A stretch of DNA of 64,000 nucleotides from an uncultured Christensenellaceae bacterium (GTDB taxonomy: Bacteria; Bacillota; Clostridia; Christensenellales; UBA3700): the NCBI GenBank assembly GCA_944380285.1, contig CALWGZ010000006.1:62001-126000 (forward strand), given 5' to 3'. The notes beneath the pieces are model-generated. The model ran no database searches. It saw only the letters and a list, made by a program, of their open reading frames with translations, and was not told where the DNA came from. Positions 1 through 9,000 of the stretch are shown here, piece by piece (positions within the stretch are counted from its first letter, which is position 1; each line of letters opens with the position of its first letter). Both the position numbers and the translations under genes were made by a program.

Positions 1-3000
1 TGATCTCGGAGATTTCGTCGGCGTTGCCCCAGCCGCTGCCTTTGGACGCGCTGCCCGAGAACTTGTTGTCGCGGCGATAGGTGAACTTGTCGCCGACGTT
101 GTTGCTCAACGACGCGCCCTCCAAGGTGAAGTAATCATCGCTGACGGTCTGCGTGATCGTGATCGAGAAGTTTTCGCCCTCGATAGTATATTGATAGATC
201 AAGCCGACGCCGTCTATCGTCTCATCGTCGACGTAATAGTTGCCCGGGAAGTTGTCGCCCTCCGCCGCATTGGGACTGTCGCCGCTCTCGTATTTGCTCG
301 CCTGCAAAATGTTGTAGGTCTTGTCGCCGACCTCAAGGCTGTCGACGTCCATCGTGACCTGCTTGTTTTCGCCGACGCGGGCGTTGACGAACTCGCCGCC
401 CACCTGCAGCTTATCTTCTGTCAGCAGCCCGTCGATGTCGATCGTCGTGCTGTAGGGCGCGTTGTAGTCGAAATATTTGCGGCCGCTGTACAGCATCGTG
501 ACCGAGGCGATCTCGACCTTGACGGGTGTGATGCCGCCGACGGCGGGCGAAACGTCCTCGACATAGTAGTTGAGGTTGTCGGCGTCGCCGTCGACGGCAA
601 GCACGTCGTAATCGAAGCCGCCGATGTCGACCGGGGTCGTCTCGAGGACGAAGTCCTTATCCGCGCCGGAGATCAGATAGTCGTCAAACGCGCCGAGGAA
701 GACGATGCCCTCGTCCGCGGCAATCGGAGCGTTGTCGGAAACATATGTGAACACCGTGCCGTCCGTCCGAGCCGCGCTGCCGTCGTATTGCTTGACAATG
801 GACTTGAACTCTATCAACTTGGGCGTGATGTACAGGCGCGCGTCCGTTATATCTATATCGAACGAAGTGACGCCATTCGGCAGCGTATAGTTGTTGGACT
901 CAAAGTCGGAGACGGTCACCGTGAGCGTATAGCCGTCTTTGCTGACGTCGATCGCGTCGCCGTTGATGGTATAGGTGAGCTTGTAGGTCGCGTCGTCGGT
1001 GTTCAGCACATATCCGTTGGGATCGGTCACGGTCAGCGTTCCGTCGAACAGATCCGCGGAGGCGTCCGGTTTGGTCCCGTCATAGGTGCGGAAGATGTCG
1101 TCCATCGAGTAGACGAACGACGTCTCCTGAATGACGATCTCGGTGATGATGAGCGTGCCGATGTTCAGCGGCGAGGGCTCCAAGACATAGTTGCCGTTTG
1201 TCGAAACAAGGGTGATCGTGGTCTCGTATTCGCCCTTGTCCCTGACGGACTCCGCCCCTCCGAACAGATAGGACAGCGTCACGCGGTCGTCGTCGGCGAG
1301 CATTCCGGAGATCACGCCGTTGCGGTCGAAAGTCGTGCTGCCCGGCGCGGCGTCGGCGATGTTCACGGTCGACCCCTCGAACGCCGCCTCGGTATAGGAG
1401 TAGTCGTGGCGGTATTCCACCTGTCTTTGGTTGGCGTCCGTCCAGCGCCATTTGTTGCCCGCGCCGTCCGTGACCAGGAAGGTGAAGTCGTCCAAAGTGA
1501 GCGTGTAGGGCGTGATCGTGGAATTGGAGCCGTTGAAGCTGACGGTACCGCTGTTGTAATAGCCATCGATGTCTGCGGCGACTGTCTTTCCGTCCGAAAG
1601 CCGCTGTCTGACCACCGCGAAGTTGGTCGCGTTGCCGTCCGGGTCGCTGATGAGCATGATCTTGTGCGCCGAGACGGTCGCGCTCGTTCCGCTGCCGTTG
1701 ACGGTGCGGAAGAACATCACGTTGCTGTCGTCGGCGGTGAACCTCTGTTCGCCCTGATCCTTGCCGGCGAACGAACCTCCGATCAAGAACCCTTCGGGCG
1801 TTTTTTCCGGCGAGGCGGTGTAGGTGAACACGGTGGCGCCCGTCACCTCGTCGGTGCCGTCATAGACCTTGGTCACGCTGACCCCGCTGATCCCGGACGG
1901 CAGGATCGCCGTGTAGAAGTCGTAATAGTCCGTGCCGACGCCGAACATGACGGTGCGCTGAGACGTGTTGACTTTGAGCCCTGTGTCCGCGCCCGTTTCG
2001 TCCTCAAACAGCAAGCGTATGTAGTACTCCCCTGCGTCGCGCGGCGCCCCCGTCAGCCTGTCGGGCGATTGCAAGTTGCCGTCCGCATCCGCGACGAGCT
2101 TGTAGAAATCGAACATGTTCTCGGCAAGCACGGCGGGATCGTCAAGCACCTTGATCGTGGGATCTTTGTAGCTGACATAGTACAGCGTCGGCAAATTGAG
2201 CTCCGAGCCGTTGTAGACGTACGGCTGCGTGTCGTAGTAGGTCAGCGATTCGACGACGGTCTCTCCGTTCTCGTCCTCGCCGACCTTCATCACCGTGTCG
2301 TAACGGTCGAGGTCGGGCGCGATCGCGACGGCGGAGCCGACCCAATAGGTGATCCTGATGTTGACGCTGTCGTTGTCGCGGCGCATCGTGCGGTCGAACT
2401 TGTTGTTTGCCATCGCCTCCTCGAGCGAGTTGACGGTGTTGTAGTAGTCGGTGGTATTTGATGTGTCCGGGATGCCCGATTCGGGAGTATAGTCCCACTC
2501 CTCCTCGATCGACCATATGAATTGCGCGAGGTTTTCGTCGGTGTACAGCTGGAAGTCGAGCCTGATGTCCGAGGTGATTTCGTCCGTCTCGAACGACATC
2601 GAAGCGACGGTGTTGGGGTCGTTCATATCCAGCTCGCGCTCCTCGCTCTCCCCGAACGCGACTTCGTAGATGTAGACGTTGTTGGGAGCGTATTGGTAGG
2701 AGTAGTCGAGCGGAGTGCTGATGTTTGCAAATCTGCCCGACGTCCTCGCCCCGACCATATCGTGCGATTTGTTGTCATCCGCTTGGGTGTCGGGATAGAG
2801 TTCCACTATCTTATGATAATGCGAGCGAGTGATGTCGCCGTAGTAGGTCGGCTGTCCGTTGGCGTCCAAGTCGGTCTTGTAAAGTTGGAAGCCCCAGTTT
2901 TTGTTTTTGTCGACAACGTGCTGTACGTCTTTGAAAATCGACTCGTTGGCTTCGCTGTCGGCGGAATGATAGTTGTTGTAATTTTCAAAGGTGAAGTCTG

Positions 3001-6000
3001 CGCCCTGCACGACCTCGCCGTTGACGCGGTGAGCGACCGGCACGAGTTCGTCGCCGTAAGAATTGTTGTCGCTGTTGCCGTTGGGGCCGTTCTTGTTGAC
3101 GGGCGCATAGATCGCGTCCCATTCGCGGTGCTCGTTGAGCAACTTGATGGATTGCGAGACGACGTAGTCGTACTTGTTGCGGAACGACTCGTTTGTCGCG
3201 CGAGCAGCAACGGAGTCGCCATACCACCAATTGTCGCGGTGATAGGTCGCATAGTTTTCGACGCCGTACATAAAGTAGACGTTTTGGATGGTGTCTGTTT
3301 GAGAGACGCCGATCATTTGACCGCCGAGCGAATAGTTCCAATGGTTGGCGTCGTAATAGTCAGCAGGCGAACCGCCGACACCGCTGGAATAGCGCGCGTT
3401 GTACTCGACATTGCCGTTCCAATTGCAGATGACGCCGTTGACGTAACCGAAGTTGTCCTGCGTATGACCGACCTCGATGATGGGGTTGAACACGGGATAG
3501 ACCGCGTTCATTCCGACGATGATGCCCGCAACGCCCACCATATAGGACGAGTTCCAAATGTTGTCGCGACCCTCGAACGACGCCAAAGCCTTGACGTCGC
3601 CTTCGCCGTTGAGGATCACGTTGTAGATCTCGCCGCCGTTGAGCATCCAGCCGACGAGGCCGCCGCTGTAAGAAGTGACGCTCGTGTACATACCGATCCA
3701 AGTGTATGTCGGGAACTCGTTGTCGACCGTGATCATCGAGCCGCTTTCCAAGGTGAGCGTGCTGTTGCGGATATACGCGGTGTTTGCCGAACGCGCTTCG
3801 TACTTGAACATCATTCCGGCATAGCCGCCTACCGTAGCGACCGAATTGATCCTCGCGCCTGCCTCACCATAATCTGTATTGTTGGTCTTGCCTTTGGTCG
3901 AACAGTTGTCTCTGAATGCTCGGAAAGTTGCGTTAGCGCCGAGCGTAAGCGAACAATTTTCGATCGTGCCGGCGTTGACCGCGGTGACGATGCCGGCGAC
4001 CATAAGCGAGCCGTAGTTATCGTTGAATACGGTGACGCTGTTTTTCAGCACGAAGTTGATGTTGGCGATCGTGCCGAGGTTGCGGCCCATAAACAAGCCG
4101 CCGATCGTTGCGCCGACTCTTGCCTCTGTGTTGGTCATTTGATCGAGCGTCGTCGCATCGAAGTGGCTGGAGCCTTGATCGGTGGTGACATAGTCTCCAC
4201 CCGTTGTCCCCGCTTCCTTGCCTCCGCTGACATAGCTGCGCACATTCTCCTGATCGGAGACGAGATTGCCGACGGCATACTCCTCGGCAGGACCGCTGTC
4301 CGACGCATTGTTGTCTCTGTCCGACCACATCTGATGTGCGGTGACTTGATCTCTCGCGGTCAAAGTGACCGTGAATCCCTGCCCGTCGAGCGTCTTGTTC
4401 GCCGGCATAGTGACTGCGGTCGCGCCGTAGTTGACCTCAATATTGTTCGCCAAAACACCGATGTCGGCGTTTTTGAGTTCGTTGTATCTGGCTTCGGTCT
4501 TCGCAAGCCCGTACTGCTCGGCGGCGTATGTGCCCGTCCTGTCCGTGCCGCCGTCGGTCAACGCCGACGCCGCCGTGGACGCAGTCTTGTTGGAAACGGT
4601 ATTCCTGCCTTCGGTGATGAAGGTCATCAACTCCGCCTGATTGTAGATGTAGACCTCTTTGAATATGAAGCGGATGACATAGACGCCGTGCGAATAGTCC
4701 GCATTTGTGAAACTCGTCAATCTGTCTGCTACGTCTACAATCGCGGACGGCTGTACCGGGTCTCCGCTGTCGAGCGCGTGGTATGTCGTCAAGCGAGTGA
4801 TGCCCTGCTCGCCCTCGAGCGCCGCACCGCCCTCGCCTGTCGCGCCGTTGAAGTAGGCGGTGAAGGACTCGTAATCGGTCGCACCTGTGATGTTGGTGAC
4901 GGTGAACTTCAATTTGCCGACGGCGGTCCACTCGGCGTCGATCTCGTTGTTGGTCTCGCCCGAATAGCGGTTGTTGGTCACCCAAAGGCGCATGCCGCTC
5001 TTTGCAAGTCCCTCGTGGTAGCCGTCCACGTCCGCCGCCGCGTAGCCGTACACCGCAAGCTCGGTGCGCTCGTTGAACACGGTCGACACGTTGCCGATGT
5101 ACGCGCTGCTCGCCCACGGCGCGTCGCCGTAGTAGTTGACCTTCCAGACGACGTTTTTGAGCTTGGTCGTGTCGATGTTTGTCGTGACCGTCGTGCCGTC
5201 CTCCCCGACGGTGACGCCGTCAAAGAGCCTGCCGGTGATCAGTCCGACCTTGGAGCCGTTGACCGCGCGCAGGTAGCCCTCGAAGTCGACATAGACGCTG
5301 TCCAAAGTCGAGGGGTTGATGCGTTTGTAGGTGCTTGTCGCGATGGACGTGTCCTGCGCCCAGTTGGACGCAAGTCCGATCGCTCCGCCGCTGTAAAGGT
5401 CGACCGAGGAAGATTGCTGCGCGCTGTTTTCGTCGATGCCGTTGTACATATATCCGACGCCCTTGACGACGGCGCGCTCGATCGTCGCGCCGTTGGCGAC
5501 GCCGACGAGGTTGCCGAGAGCGGCGGTGCCGTTCTGACGAGTGCCGCCCACCAGCATACGGGACAGGTATTCGGTGTCTATGCGCGCGTCGGACATCACG
5601 CCGCGCAGATCGCCGACGATGCCGCCCAAAGCCGCGAAGTTGTGGGGCGCGTCTATGTCGATGAAGCTGTACGCCTTCATCACCACTTCCAGCCCGTCGG
5701 CGGAAGTGTCGTTGTCCTCGTTGCTGACCATACCTATCCAGCCGCCCACCGATATGCGGTTGAGCCCCGTCGACGAAGTGACGGCGATGCCGTCCCCGTC
5801 CCCGAAGGTCATCGTGCCGACGCCCCCGATCGAGGAATCGGCGCCTATCTGCGCGCCGACCATACCGCCGACGACAAGGTCTTTGTCCTCATAGCCACCC
5901 GTCACTTTGATCGTGGTGACGCGGTCGTACGACAGGGCGTTGACGCCGCTGATCGTGCCCGCGTTGACGCCGACCAACATACCGAAGATGACGCCGGCAT

Positions 6001-9000
6001 AACCGTCGTCGTAGGAACCCGGCACGCCCTGCTTATCGGACGGATAGGCGTGCTCGGCGGTCTCCATGACCTTCGCGTAATCGATAGTGATGTCGCCGCC
6101 GCCCGAAGTGCCGTTGCTGATGATGACGTTGACGTTGCTGACTACGCCGTTGTTGACGGCGAGGAACATACCGCGCGCGGCATACAGACCGCTGTTGACG
6201 ACCTCTGTCGAGCCGTCGCCGCTCTCTTCGCGCCAGATCATCTCCTGCGGCGCGATGTTGGAACCCATCGCGCCCGCTACCGTGATCTTGTAGCCCAAAC
6301 CGGAGTTGCCTTCCAGCGTCCTGCCCGCGCCCCATACAAAGCCCGTCGCCGTATCATAGAGATAGATGTTGAAGTCCTGTGTGGAAAATTCTCCCGACTG
6401 GGCCAACGCGACGGTCTGCGCGCCGGCGTACCAGCCGTAATATCTGTACTTGCTCTGTCCGTAGACGGAGGGGTCCGTCGAAGCGGCATAGGGCACGCCC
6501 GCCAGCGCGGAGCGCAACATATACTCGTCGCGTTTGTTGTCGTTGGTGTAGACCTTGACCGAAGCCGACAGCGTATATTCCGTTATCGTACCGTCGGTCA
6601 CCGCGACCGTGACGGCGCTTGCCGAACCGAAGTTCCACGAAGCGGCAAACACGGGCCCCATGTTGACCGCGGTCATGCCGGAGGGATTGATCGCCAAATA
6701 GTCGACGTCGTTGCCCGACGCGTCCACAATGCGATAGCCGCCGCCGAGCGTGCCCTTCGGCGAGCCGCCGTAGGCGTTCTCGGCGCTGTATTCTTTGCCG
6801 TCGTGGACAGCGAACACCGCGCCGTTCACGGTAACGCTGCCCTCGTTGTAGCCGCTCCACCAGCCGTAATCGCCCGGCGTATTGACATTGTACAGTCCGC
6901 CGGCGAGCATCGCCTTGACGTCCGACAGAGTCGGAGAGATGCCTGCCGCGCCGACCGCGCCGCCCATACGGACGTTGGCTCCCGCCGCCGCCGTGACGGC
7001 GATCGCGCCGAGACCGGAGACGGTCGCAGAGGTCGCCGTGCCGGCGGTGATCTGTCCGATGACGCCGCCGACGTCGACGTTGTATGGGTCGCCCGCCGCG
7101 CCCGTCTGTACGACGTCGAAGTCGACGTTGAAGAGCGCGGAAGAATTGTTCAAATTGCCGTCTCCCGGCATATGTCCGACGACGCCGCCCGCCATGACGT
7201 TGCCGCCGGTGACGGTGAGGTCGAAGGCTTTGTCGTACAGATGTCCGTCCAGATAGCCCTGCCACGTCGACGTCGAGCCGAATGTCGCCGACGCGCCCGC
7301 GATGCGCCCCGATTCGAACGTGCCGGCTATGCCGCCGAAGATGACGGTCGCGCTTTCCGCACCTTTCATGGAGACGTCGCCCATCCAAGTCGCCTTTGTG
7401 CCGTCCACGCCGCCGACCGAGCCGCCGAAAATGTAGCCGTATGCGCCGGCATTGGCACGGTAGTAGCTGCCTGTGAGCGAGACGTTGCCGTTGACGACGA
7501 GGTCGGAGTTGACGACGAGATCGCCGTCGTCCGCCTGTCCGTCGTAACCGACAAAACCGGCGATGCCGCCGAAGTACATGTCGCCGCCGCCCTGCAAAGC
7601 GACGCCGCCGTTCCAAGTGACGTCGACGTTGAGCAACTTGGCGTCGACGGCGTTGCCCATCTCTCCGACTCCGCCGACATTGACGCCCACGGCGCCGTAG
7701 ACGACGTTGTCGCCGTTGAGGTCGCGGCTGCCGGTGACGTTGAGCTTGACGTCGGTGATCTCGGCGCGGTTGATCGCGACGAGTTCGCCGTATACGTTGC
7801 GCGCAACACCACCCAACTCATAGGTAGCGCCACCCTGCAACGTACCTTTGAGGTTATTGTTGATTGTAACGGTGTGACCGCCGCCGTCAAGCGAGACCTT
7901 GGGCGCGGCGAACACTATGCCGTTGGGATCCGCAGACAGCGTCAAGTCGCTCGTAATCACCGCCGACGTCGCGCCTGCGGCAATCGCGTTGTGCGTGCCG
8001 TATGTCGCCGCCGGCGTCTCGCCCGACAGGAAGTGACGGAGAGGATGATCTGCGGCGGCGCCGTCAAAGATCTTTGCCTCGTAGTCATAGTAAAGCGCGA
8101 TGGTCTGCGCGTAGTTGCCGTCGTTGGCGGCGTTCTCCGCCTCCAAGATCGTGCTCGGCAACGAGATGTTTTGCCTGCTCGCCGTCAAGTTCGGGGCAAA
8201 GGACACCCCGGACGAGGGAGCCGCCATGTTGCGATATTGCAATGTGATCGAGTTGACGGTGTTGACATAGGTCGAATTGTTGTAGATGTCCGAGTCAAAG
8301 TAGACGGACGCCGTGCTATATTCAAAATTCAAGTCGCCGTTCCAATTGCTGACTGCGGCGGAAGCATAGTTCTTGGACGCGTCCGCGGCGATGATGTTGG
8401 CGCCGCCGACGAGATCGGTCGCGACATAGCCCTCCGAAGAGCCGACCCTGCCCAAAAGGGACGGCGTGCCCGTCGCGCCCGTGAACCAACCGATCTCGGA
8501 AGAAGTCTCGGGCATGAGCACGAGCATGCCGGTGATCGCCGGGTTGGACGCGCTCTCGGTCGCATTGACCGCGACCGCGCCGGCAAGGAAGCCGGAATAG
8601 GCGTTCGCCGTCGCGACGTGACGTTTGCCCGTGTAGAGCCAATTGCGGAAAGGCGAAACGTGCGCGCCGTTTTCGATCAACGTGCTGTCGACCGTCAAAT
8701 CAACGACCTTGCGCGTGGCGTCGGAGCTGTTTTCGCCCAAGCCCAACACGCCGCCGACATACGCCTCGCCGCCCGAAGCGGTGATCGTGCAGCCGTCGCC
8801 GTCCGCCTTGACGTTCCAGATCTTGCCGTCGCCGCTGTTGAGACCGACAACGCCGCCGACAAATGTGCCCGACTGCGCCCAGCCGTAAAACTCGCTCCAA
8901 GTGATGACGTGAACGGTGTTGATCGTGCCGAGATTGATGCCGGCAACGCCGCCGAGCGCGAGATAGGCTCCGTTTGTCGTCACACGCGTCCTCAACGCCG